Source of the DNA: SIAJ01 sp036266155
GTDB lineage: Bacteria > Planctomycetota > Planctomycetia > Gemmatales > Gemmataceae
DNA: 11,687 bases
Direction: 5' to 3'
Assembly: GCA_036266155.1 (NCBI GenBank)
Contig: DATANR010000413.1
Coordinates: forward strand, 1-11,687
Each line of letters begins with the position of its first letter. Position 1 is the stretch's first letter. Below are positions 1 to 6,670 of the stretch, piece after piece. The position numbers were made by a program, and so were the translations under genes. A model generated the notes under the pieces. The model was not told the origin of the DNA. It saw nothing but the letters and a program-made list of their open reading frames with translations, and did not search any database.

Positions 1-1
1 G

Positions 2-113
2 TTTGACAGTTGGTCCCATGAGCAGCCTGTCTCAATGCAGCGAATAACAGCTTTGGAGATAACTGGTTACGACTCGTTAACTGGACCGAAGTGCGCCAGT
101 GGCAACTGTCAAA
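2..113. repeat. 11-bp inverted repeat bounding a 112-bp segment
   Basis: TTTGACAGTTG (2-12) and CAACTGTCAAA (103-113) are perfect inverted copies 90 bases apart. The segment between has no coding potential that I can support, and no extended complementarity follows the arms. It may be a very small non-autonomous element with terminal repeats or a chance match; the left flank is cut by the window, so a target-site duplication cannot be tested. The whole 1-209 stretch holds no gene that I can recognise. Confidence 0.35.
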
Positions 114-142
114 TCGATCCCCGTCAGAATGCGACAGTCCCT

Positions 143-191
143 GAGATTGCCAACCAGTGGGGTGGGGTGGCAATCTTAGGTTGGCAATCTC
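143..191 (-). terminator. Inverted repeat after accC, possible terminator or 3'-end stabiliser
   Basis: GAGATTGCCAACC (143-155) and GGTTGGCAATCTC (179-191) form a perfect 13-bp stem with a 23-base loop, starting 19 bases past the accC stop (TAG at 212-210, read on the minus strand). The loop holds a further copy of the arm, GGTGGCAATCTT (166-177), so TGGCAATCT occurs twice as a direct repeat (168-176, 182-190). On the minus strand no run of T follows, so intrinsic termination is uncertain; a 3'-end protecting hairpin or a short interspersed repeat fits equally well. Confidence 0.5.
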
Positions 192-209
192 TGCTTTCTG
201 AAGCTGCCG

Positions 210-1577
210 CTACTTCCCCGGCTCGCTCGCCCCCTGGCCGTAGAACACGCGTTCGATGAACGTCGTATCGACCTGCCCCTCGACGAACGCGGCGGTGCTG
301 AAGATCTTTTGATGGATCGGTACGGTCGTCTTGATGCCTTCGACCACGAACTCCGCGAGCGCTCGCCGCATCGCCGTGATCGCTTCGGGCCGGCTCGGTT
401 GATGGACGAGCAGCTTGGCGACGAGCGAGTCGTAATTGGGCGGCACGCGGTAGCCGGCACAGGCGTGCGTGTCGAGGCGGACGCCCGGTCCGCCCGGCGG
501 CTGCCAGCGCGTGATCGTCCCGGCTGATGGCTGGAAGTTGTTGCCGGGGTCCTCGGCGTTGATGCGACACTCCATCGCCGAGCCGCGCTGAACGATATCG
601 CCTTGCTTGTAACGCAACTTCTCGCCGGCCGCGATGCGGATCTGCTCGCGGACGAGATCGACACCCGTCACCAGTTCCGTCACCGGATGTTCGACCTGGA
701 TGCGGCTGTTGACTTCGATGAAGTAATAGTTGTTCTGCTTGTCGACGAGGAACTCGCAGGTGCCGGCACTGTAGTAGCCGGCCTGTTTGGCGAGGCGAAC
801 GGCCGCCTTGCACATCTCATCGCGCGCCCGCACGGGCAGGTTCGGCGCCGGCGATTCTTCAACGAGCTTCTGGTGCCGGCGTTGCAATGAGCAATCGCGC
901 TCGTACAGATGGATCACGTTGCCGTGCTGGTCGCCGAGCAGTTGCACTTCGATGTGCCGCGGCTGTTCGAGGTATTTCTCCAGGAACACGCTGCCGTCCT
1001 TGAACGCGGCTTCGGCTTCTTGGCGTGCCGACTGGAAACCCGTGACAAGGCCATGATCGTTCCGCGCGACGCGCATCCCGCGTCCACCGCCGCCGGCCGC
1101 CGCCTTGATGAGGACGGGGTAGCCGATCTGCCGTGCGATCTTGAGGGCTTCGTCTTCCGTCGCCAGCAAGCCTTCCGAGCCAGGAACGAGCGGCACCTTC
1201 GCGAGCCGGGCTAGCTTTTTTGCTTCGTTCTTGTTGCCGAGCTTGCGCATCGCGTCGTGCGGCGGGCCGATGAACTCGATGTTGCACTCGCGGCACATCT
1301 CCGCGAACTCGGCGTTCTCCGACAGGAAGCCGTAACCCGGATGCAAGGCGTCGACGTTGGTCTTTTCGGCCGCCGCGATGATGCGCGTGTACTTCAAGTA
1401 GCTATCCGCCGCCGGGCCGGGGCCGATGCAGACCGCTTCGTCCGCGAGCCGCAACCACGGCGCGCCACGGTCGGCCGTCGAGTAGACGCAGACGACGCCC
1501 ACGCCAAGGTCGCGGCAGGCCCGGATCACCCGCAGGGCGATCTCGCCACGATTCGCTATTAAGACTCGTTGGAACAT
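210..1577 (-). CDS. accC: Acetyl-CoA carboxylase, biotin carboxylase subunit
   Basis: ATP-grasp enzyme that carboxylates the biotin on AccB using ATP and bicarbonate. 455 residues, the normal length. It opens with the biotin-carboxylase signature FQRVLIANRGEIALRVIRA (2-20), has GYGFLSENAEFA (81-92), the glycine-rich ATP lid KAAAGGGGRGMRV (158-170), the ERDCSLQRRHQK motif (226-237) and the catalytic block FIEVNSRIQVEHPVTE (286-301). E288, N290, R292, Q294, V295 and E296 sit at E. coli numbering, as do K116 and R338 (CRINAEDP). K158, K237 and E275 match E. coli K159, K238 and E276 with a one-residue offset. All catalytic residues are present, so it should be active. No propionyl-type BCCP fusion is present, consistent with the separate accB just upstream. 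The ATG at 1577 starts exactly at the conserved N-terminus but has no SD; the leader is the repeat region at 1583-1623. accA and accD are not in the window. Confidence 0.98.
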   Translation of the reverse strand: MFQRVLIANRGEIALRVIRACRDLGVGVVCVYSTADRGAPWLRLADEAVCIGPGPAADSYLKYTRIIAAAEKTNVDALHPGYGFLSENAEFAEMCRECNIEFIGPPHDAMRKLGNKNEAKKLARLAKVPLVPGSEGLLATEDEALKIARQIGYPVLIKAAAGGGGRGMRVARNDHGLVTGFQSARQEAEAAFKDGSVFLEKYLEQPRHIEVQLLGDQHGNVIHLYERDCSLQRRHQKLVEESPAPNLPVRARDEMCKAAVRLAKQAGYYSAGTCEFLVDKQNNYYFIEVNSRIQVEHPVTELVTGVDLVREQIRIAAGEKLRYKQGDIVQRGSAMECRINAEDPGNNFQPSAGTITRWQPPGGPGVRLDTHACAGYRVPPNYDSLVAKLLVHQPSRPEAITAMRRALAEFVVEGIKTTVPIHQKIFSTAAFVEGQVDTTFIERVFYGQGASEPGK

Positions 1578-1582
1578 TGGGT

Positions 1583-1623
1583 ATGGGACCGATGGGACCT
1601 GTGGGACGCATGCGTCCCATCGG
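1583..1623 (-). repeat. Tandem 9-bp repeats and perfect 18-bp palindrome in accB-accC gap
   Basis: On the plus strand three 9-bp units, ATGGGACCG (1583-1591), ATGGGACCT (1592-1600) and GTGGGACGC (1601-1609), run straight into the perfect palindrome TGGGACGCATGCGTCCCA (1602-1619). A second, mutually exclusive stem also exists: CCGATGGGAC (1589-1598) pairs with GTCCCATCGG (1614-1623), 10 bp with a 15-base loop. The element lies between the accB stop and the accC ATG and takes the place where a ribosome-binding site is expected. There is no U-tract, so it is not a classical terminator. It could be a dispersed short repeat, an mRNA-stability hairpin or a site tuning the accB:accC ratio; the sequence alone does not decide. 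Confidence 0.75.
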
Positions 1624-1634
1624 GCATTTGCTGG

Positions 1635-2132
1635 TTACGAAGGATCGACCCGGAACAGGACCTGGTCAAACTCGACGAACTGGCCGTTCTGCACGCAGAC
1701 CTCGGCCACGGTGCCGGTCACCTTGGCGGTGATGTCGTTGAAAATCTTCATCGCCTCGACCTTGCACACGACCGTGTCCGTGCTGACGCGCGAACCGACT
1801 TTCACGTAGTCGTCCTTGTCGGGGGCCGGCTTCGCGTAAAAGGTGCCGACGAGTTCGCTCTTGATCTCCAGCAATTTCTTACCAGGCGCGGCCGGTGGCG
1901 GGGCGGCAGTCATGCCGACGGGTGCGGCCGGCAATGACGCCGGGGCGGCGACCGCTTGCACGACGGCCGGCGCTGCGACCATCATGCGACCACGCCGCAG
2001 ACGGATGCGTTGATCGCCGTCGTTGAGATCGACCTCGCCCAGGTCGAACTTGTCCATCAATTCCACGAGCTCACGCACGGTCGTCACGTCGAACGGGCCC
2101 GGCGATTTTGTCGGCGGCTTGGCGTCGGCCAC
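1635..2132 (-). CDS. accB: Acetyl-CoA carboxylase biotin carboxyl carrier protein
   Basis: Carries the covalently bound biotin that shuttles CO2 from AccC to the carboxyltransferase in malonyl-CoA synthesis. 165 residues. The N-terminal region (14-48, FDVTTVRELVELMDKFDLGE and beyond) matches the conserved AccB start. It is followed by an Ala/Pro-rich flexible linker (about 50-84, including APPPAAP) and the biotinyl domain (about 88-163). The biotin-acceptor motif is EAMKI with K129 as the modified lysine, and VGSRVSTDTVVCKVEAMK before it fits the usual beta-hairpin. The thumb-type segment TFYAKPAPDKDDYVKVG (97-113) marks it as a true acetyl-CoA carboxylase BCCP and not a lipoyl or decarboxylase domain. 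The start is GTG; a G-run (GGGGG) six bases upstream is a weak SD. Next downstream is accC, after a 57-bp gap with unusual repeats. Confidence 0.97.
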   Translation of the reverse strand: MADAKPPTKSPGPFDVTTVRELVELMDKFDLGEVDLNDGDQRIRLRRGRMMVAAPAVVQAVAAPASLPAAPVGMTAAPPPAAPGKKLLEIKSELVGTFYAKPAPDKDDYVKVGSRVSTDTVVCKVEAMKIFNDITAKVTGTVAEVCVQNGQFVEFDQVLFRVDPS

Positions 2133-2159
2133 ACTACACCCCCATCGAACTTGGAGCGT

Positions 2160-3260
2160 TTACACACTCTCCCAATCCTTCGGCAGATTGGTCAACACGA
2201 CCGGTCCGTCCGGCGTGATCAGGATGTCGTCTTCGATCCGCACACCCGCGAAGTCTGGCAAATAGATGCCCGGCTCGATCGTCACGACCATGCCGGCTTG
2301 AAGCACATCTTCCGAGTTCGACCGGATCGCCGGCGCTTCGTGGATCTCCAGGCCGATCCCGTGACCCAGGCCGTGGTTGAAGTAATCGCCGAAGCCGGCC
2401 TCGGCGATGTCAGCCCGAGCGGCGGCATCAACGATCTTCACCGAGACGCCCGGTCGCAAGGCGGCGATAGCGCGGGTCTGCGCTTCAAGAACGACGGTAT
2501 ACATCTTTTTGAGCCGGCTTTCAACGTCCCGCTCTCGCCGCGCACCCGATGCCCATCGGACGCGCGTCAGGTCGCTGTGATACTGCGCCTTTTTCGCTCC
2601 CCAATCGAGCAGATAGAACGGCGAGGATTCGACTCGTCGGCCGCTCAGGTTCGCGTGCGGCAACGCCGAGCGCTCGCCGACGCCGACGATCGTAGGGAAC
2701 GCCATGCCGTCGCCGCCGGCCCGGCGAACGTAGCCATCGAGCATGTCGGAAACATCTTTCTCCGTGTCCGATCGCCGGATTGTCGCTTGCAAGGCCGCGA
2801 AGCCTTGCTCGGCCACGCGAATCGCCTGGCGAATGGCCTCGATTTCCGTCTCATCCTTGATCGCCCGAAACTGCTCGACAAGGCCGGACGTGCCGACGAG
2901 GTTTGCAGCCTTGCACTCGTTCTTGAGATGTTCGAATGCTTCGAGCGTGACGCCGGAGGCCTCGACGCCGACATTTCGCAAGCCGAGTTTGGTGACCACG
3001 TCCCCGACGGCCTGATACGTGTTGCGGTTGTGGCCGCGGATGTTGGTTTCGAGTTCCGGACACTCCTGCCCGATCTGGGTGCGAAAGCGGTCGTCGCTGA
3101 TCAGAACGACGCGCGATGGCGTGATGAGGAGGTAACTGCTGTCGCCGGTGAAGCCGGTGAGGTAGAAGACGTTGCACGCTTTGGCGACGAGCAGAGCGTC
3201 GAGCCGCGCTTCGCGGACGGCGCGCGACAGGTCATCCCGGCGGCGAGCGAATGGGACCAT
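2160..3260 (-). CDS. M24B metallopeptidase, Xaa-Pro aminopeptidase/dipeptidase family
   Basis: Cytoplasmic proline-specific peptidase, 366 residues, expected to release the N-terminal residue before proline or to split Xaa-Pro dipeptides. It has the two-part architecture of the family: a creatinase-like N-terminal domain (about 1-130, with LDALLVAKACNVFYLTGFTG at 20-39) and a pita-bread catalytic domain (about 135-360). All five di-metal ligands are visible: D219 (LLDWGA) and D230 (YHSDLTR), H300 (GLGHGIGLEIHE), E329 (VTIEPGIY) and E343 (VRIEDDILI). H202 in PHANLS and H307 fit the substrate-binding histidines. Its length is closer to the short group (B. subtilis YqhT, E. coli YpdF) than to the roughly 440-residue PepP/PepQ, so the exact specificity is left open and no symbol is given. 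There is no convincing SD before the ATG. It lies 27 bp before accB; peptidase-accBC linkage also occurs in Firmicutes, often with efp between. Confidence 0.93.
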   Translation of the reverse strand: MVPFARRRDDLSRAVREARLDALLVAKACNVFYLTGFTGDSSYLLITPSRVVLISDDRFRTQIGQECPELETNIRGHNRNTYQAVGDVVTKLGLRNVGVEASGVTLEAFEHLKNECKAANLVGTSGLVEQFRAIKDETEIEAIRQAIRVAEQGFAALQATIRRSDTEKDVSDMLDGYVRRAGGDGMAFPTIVGVGERSALPHANLSGRRVESSPFYLLDWGAKKAQYHSDLTRVRWASGARRERDVESRLKKMYTVVLEAQTRAIAALRPGVSVKIVDAAARADIAEAGFGDYFNHGLGHGIGLEIHEAPAIRSNSEDVLQAGMVVTIEPGIYLPDFAGVRIEDDILITPDGPVVLTNLPKDWESV

Positions 3261-3265
3261 GCAAC

Positions 3266-3290
3266 CGTGCGATTAGGGGCGTTCGATTAG
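3266..3290. repeat. Short direct repeat before the peptidase gene
   Basis: CGTGCGATTAG (3266-3276) and CGTTCGATTAG (3280-3290) differ at one base and are 14 bases apart, in the 56-bp gap between nuoN and the M24 peptidase. The spacing is about 1.3 helical turns. It might be an operator-like pair or a small local duplication; I see no convincing -35/-10 promoter beside it. Confidence 0.3.
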
Positions 3291-3316
3291 CGTATGGGCA
3301 ACGGCGTTGACCGGCC

Positions 3317-4864
3317 TCAAGGTCCGGCAGTCCGCAATGCGTCGAACGCTCGCCATGACGCATCCAAAAGCGGTTTCGGATAAACGCCGAATACGACGGT
3401 GACAAGCGCACACACCCCGGCCGCGAGCATGGCCGGGTGCGCCCGCATTGTCGGCGTCGGCGCCGACAGGGAAGTTCGCAGGTAGATCGCCATGATCACG
3501 CGCACGTAGTAGTAAGCCGCGACGGCCGCGTTGATCGCGCCGATCAGCGCGAGCCAGCGGAACTCTTCCTGCATCGGTCCCTCGGAAGGCGCCGCCAAGG
3601 CACTGATGAACAATTCGAGCTTGCCGACAAAGCCCGCCGTCAGCGGCAAACCGATCAGACTGATCAGGAACAGGGTCATCAAGGCTGCCGCCCAGGGATG
3701 GGTCGACCACAAGCCGGCCACGTCGTCGACGGTTTCGACGCGCTTCGTCGGCGAATCGAGATATGCAAGGACGGCAAACGCGCCCACCGTCATCGCTCCG
3801 TAAGCGATCAAGTAGAAGAGTAGTGCGTCGCCGCCGGTCGCGGCAGCGGGATCGGTCCCGGAGCGATATGCCTGCGCTGGCAGCACCGCGAGGCCGATCA
3901 ACATATAGCCGGCGTTGGCCACGCTCGAGTACGCGAGCATCCGGCGAATATTTGCCTGAAGCAAGCCCAGCACGTTGCCCGCCGTCATCGTGATTACGGC
4001 CAAGACCCACAGGACGAGCATCACTTTCTTTACGAAGTCGTTGGCTACGGGGTTGGCGTCGCCCACAAACGCGAGCAACTTGATCAACGCCGCGAAACCC
4101 GCCACCTTCGGCACGAAGGCGAGGAACGCGACGGTACCGGTCGGTCCGCCTTGATAAACATCCGGCGCATAAAAGTGGAACGGGAACGCCGTTACCCGGA
4201 ACCCAAGACCGGCGAGCACAAAGACAATCGCGATGAGCCCAGAGATTCCACCCTCGCCGGGAACGACGCGCGGGAGCAATTCCGTCAGCGCCGCGAGGTT
4301 CGTCGTGCCCGTCAGCCCGTAGAGGTAGCTGAAGCCAAACAGTGTGAACGCGGACGAGAGGACGCTCAACAGGAAGTACTTGACCGCGGCCTCCTGCGCT
4401 CGCACGTCGTTGGGCCGCGGGAGGTATAGCATCACGTAGGTCGGAATGCTGATGAGCTCGAGCGCCAGAAACAACACGATCAGGTCGTTTGCGGAACCGA
4501 CCAGTGAAAACCCAGCGATGGCGGTCAATAGACACGCGTGAAAGTCAGCGGCATGGCGGTCGTCGCATTCGTTCCAACAGAACATGACCAGCACGACGCC
4601 GGTTGCAAGAGCGGTAAAGCGGATGAAGGTGGAAAAACCTGTTGCTAGAAGCGGGGCAACGGTCCGAATTCCCTGATCGAAATTGGTCGCGAGGTCATAA
4701 AGTCCAAACGCGAGCGCCAGCCCAACAATGGCGATGCCGCCAGCCAGGGTCCGATTAGACATCCGCAGCGTGCTGAGGATAAACAGCACGCAGGCCGTTC
4801 CGACAAGGGCGGCCTCCGGGATGGCCAAGCGGAACACCTGTTGCAGGGTCTGGTCGACGGTCAC
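3317..4864 (-). CDS. nuoN: NADH-quinone oxidoreductase subunit N (antiporter-like, proximal)
   Basis: Antiporter-like subunit next to NuoK, 515 residues. It is recognised by LALELISIPTYVML (133-146, with the TM5 glutamate E136), the Q-loop-like stretch PFHFYAPDVYQGGPTGTVAF (228-247), K253 in FVPKVAGFAALIKLL, NIRRMLAYSSVANAGYMLIG (305-324) and SLIGLPLTAGFVGKLELF (402-419, with K415). The TM7 position that is Lys in most antiporter-like subunits (E. coli K217, in the context AFKL) is arginine here, R223 in GLGFRVTAFPFH. The start is GTG at 4864 with TAGGAG nine bases upstream. This is the last gene of the nuo set; the next gene, a peptidase, begins 56 bp further on with no visible terminator between, so transcription may continue. 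Confidence 0.96.
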   Translation of the reverse strand: MTVDQTLQQVFRLAIPEAALVGTACVLFILSTLRMSNRTLAGGIAIVGLALAFGLYDLATNFDQGIRTVAPLLATGFSTFIRFTALATGVVLVMFCWNECDDRHAADFHACLLTAIAGFSLVGSANDLIVLFLALELISIPTYVMLYLPRPNDVRAQEAAVKYFLLSVLSSAFTLFGFSYLYGLTGTTNLAALTELLPRVVPGEGGISGLIAIVFVLAGLGFRVTAFPFHFYAPDVYQGGPTGTVAFLAFVPKVAGFAALIKLLAFVGDANPVANDFVKKVMLVLWVLAVITMTAGNVLGLLQANIRRMLAYSSVANAGYMLIGLAVLPAQAYRSGTDPAAATGGDALLFYLIAYGAMTVGAFAVLAYLDSPTKRVETVDDVAGLWSTHPWAAALMTLFLISLIGLPLTAGFVGKLELFISALAAPSEGPMQEEFRWLALIGAINAAVAAYYYVRVIMAIYLRTSLSAPTPTMRAHPAMLAAGVCALVTVVFGVYPKPLLDASWRAFDALRTAGP

Positions 4865-4879
4865 CGAGTGAAACTCCTA
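4865..4879 (-). promoter_or_regulatory. Ribosome-binding site for the GTG start of nuoN
   Basis: TAGGAG (4879-4874 read on the minus strand) lies nine bases before GTG ACC GTC in the 36-bp nuoM-nuoN gap. It supports GTG as the start codon. Confidence 0.7.
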
Positions 4880-4900
4880 CGCGATGCCGCGAACGGCGAT

Positions 4901-6634
4901 CTATTTCGTGGCCCGTGCCCGTGCTTCATCGCCGATCTGAGCGAGGCGGCCAACGTCTCGATACATCACATCCAGCACCGGCTGCACGAACAGGCCGAGC
5001 ACCAGGCACAGCACCACAACCGGAACGATTGTCAACCGTTCGCGGCCGGTCAGGTCCGTCACCGGCTGCGCGGTCGGCGGTTCTTTAATCGGCCCGAAGA
5101 ACACACGTCGGACCATCGTCAGCGTGTACCACGCGCTCAAGAAGATGCCGAGTGCCGCCAGGACGGTGAATGGAACAACTGCAATTCTCACGTTGCGCGC
5201 GTCGAGCACGCCGCCCAGCATGAGCATTTCGCTCACAAAGTTATTGAGGCCAGGCAAACCGATGCTCGCCAGACACGCGACCATCATGAAGAAGGTCAAG
5301 ACCGGTAACCGCGACCACATGCCCGAATAGTCCGCGATTTGCGCCGTGCCGTAGCGCCGAACCAGCATGCCGACGAGCAAGAACATCGCTCCAGTGGAAA
5401 GCCCATGATTAACCATGTGCAAAAGCCCGCCCGCGATCGATGCCGGGCTGAACGCCATCAGGGCCAGCACACAGAAGCCCAGGTGCGAGACTGAACTGTA
5501 AGCAACGAGTCGCCGAATATCAGTCTGAGCATAGGCGCACAATGCCCCGTAGATGATTGCAATGACCGCCAACACGCCGATCAACGGCATCCCGACGGCA
5601 AGCGTCGCATCCGGGCAGAGGGGCATGCAGATCCGAAGCAATCCGAACGTGCCCATCTTGGCGAGGAGCGCCGAGAGCATGACCGTGACGCCAATCGGCG
5701 CTTCCGAATAGGCGCCCGGCAACCACGAATGCAAGGGAACGAGCGGAATCTTTACGGCAAAGCCGACAGCGAGGGCCAGGAACAAATACGTCTGCGCGTC
5801 GCGCCAAAGACCGTGGCTCGCTTCCGACTTTTGCAACATCCCCGTTTGGACGAGGTCGGCGAGACGCGGAATTGAGAACGTCAATTCGCCGTGTCCGCCG
5901 CCTATTTGAGTGCGCTCGTAAACATAGAGCACGGTGCCTGCCACGCCCAGCAAGGTGATCAAACCGCCCGCGAGAGTGAAAAGGAACAACTTGCGCGCCG
6001 CTTCACGCCGATTCGGCCCCGGTCCCCAGCCGCCAATCAAAAACAGGAGCGGCACGAGCGTCAATTCAAAACAGACGTAAAAGAGCAAGATGTCAAAGCT
6101 GAGAAACACACCGAGCAAACCGGCCTGAAGCAGAAACAACCAGGCGTAGTAAGACCCTTCACGCTCATGGACGGTATCCCATGAGATGAGAACGACGGGA
6201 AACATCAAGAAACTGCCGAGCGCCACGAGCCAGACGTTCAATCCGTCCAGACCGATGAAGAACTGAGCGGCCGCGATCTTGACGCGCTCATGGGGGTTAC
6301 TCGGGTTCGGTCCATAGATCGGCAGGATGTCATTGGTCGTCGAGTAGGATGCTCTCCCGTCCGGCATCGGGTCGCCGGGCACGAACTGCGGTGCGAAGAC
6401 GCGTTCGAGCTTCTTTTCTTGCCGTTTGATCCCGAGGCTCAAGTTCGGGTCATCTTGAATCAACTCGAGACCCGACACGACCACCAGAGCCGTTAGCGCC
6501 AAATGCACAATTGCAAACGCCAGTGCGAGACCGCGTGATCGAGTTCCGCTTGTAAAGCGCAACACGAGCGCGGCGACGATCGGCAACCCCATCAGGGCCG
6601 GCAGCAGAAGACGTATGAGGTCCGGGGTCAACAT
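4901..6634 (-). CDS. nuoM: NADH-quinone oxidoreductase subunit M (antiporter-like) with extended periplasmic loop
   Basis: Middle antiporter-like proton-pumping subunit, 577 residues against about 500 in E. coli. The conserved pump residues are present: E190 in FYVCFELTLVPL, K295 in FAVKIPLVPLHSWLP, K326 in ALLAKMGTFGLL, H406 and H410 in LLHMVNHGLSTGAMFLL, and E469 in FVSEMLML. TM1 and TM2 lie at about 8-27 and 35-56. The extra length is concentrated in residues 57-122, a hydrophilic stretch with a charged part (GIKRQEKKLERVFAPQF, 68-84) and a PNPSNPHERVK part (109-119), before TM3 at about 128-150. By family topology this loop faces the periplasm. There is a second, smaller hydrophilic stretch at 241-280. 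It starts 36 bp after nuoL with only a distant AGGA as ribosome-binding site. It ends 36 bp before nuoN. Confidence 0.96.
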   Translation of the reverse strand: MLTPDLIRLLLPALMGLPIVAALVLRFTSGTRSRGLALAFAIVHLALTALVVVSGLELIQDDPNLSLGIKRQEKKLERVFAPQFVPGDPMPDGRASYSTTNDILPIYGPNPSNPHERVKIAAAQFFIGLDGLNVWLVALGSFLMFPVVLISWDTVHEREGSYYAWLFLLQAGLLGVFLSFDILLFYVCFELTLVPLLFLIGGWGPGPNRREAARKLFLFTLAGGLITLLGVAGTVLYVYERTQIGGGHGELTFSIPRLADLVQTGMLQKSEASHGLWRDAQTYLFLALAVGFAVKIPLVPLHSWLPGAYSEAPIGVTVMLSALLAKMGTFGLLRICMPLCPDATLAVGMPLIGVLAVIAIIYGALCAYAQTDIRRLVAYSSVSHLGFCVLALMAFSPASIAGGLLHMVNHGLSTGAMFLLVGMLVRRYGTAQIADYSGMWSRLPVLTFFMMVACLASIGLPGLNNFVSEMLMLGGVLDARNVRIAVVPFTVLAALGIFLSAWYTLTMVRRVFFGPIKEPPTAQPVTDLTGRERLTIVPVVVLCLVLGLFVQPVLDVMYRDVGRLAQIGDEARARATK

Positions 6635-6670
6635 CGGTCCGACAATCCTGGCTCTTATGTGTGATCCGAC

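Noticed and set aside
3..31. TTGACA at 3-8 as a plus-strand -35 box
   Set aside because: No acceptable -10 hexamer lies 16-18 bases on, and no plus-strand gene follows.
1..209. tRNA or small RNA gene in the non-coding end
   Set aside because: I looked for a T-loop (GGTTCGAATCC-like) and cloverleaf arms on both strands and found none; only simple inverted repeats are present.
35..259. 74-codon plus-strand frame past the accC end
   Set aside because: It runs antisense into accC and has no SD, motif or recognisable product.
1956..3290. 444-codon plus-strand open frame across the peptidase and accB
   Set aside because: It is antisense to two genes with complete catalytic motifs, shows no family features and low-complexity Arg/Asp/Val-rich composition; it is a by-product of codon bias.
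3273..4535. 420-codon minus-strand open frame inside nuoN in another frame
   Set aside because: Arg-rich and without hydrophobic segments or motifs; nuoN in the true frame has all expected residues.
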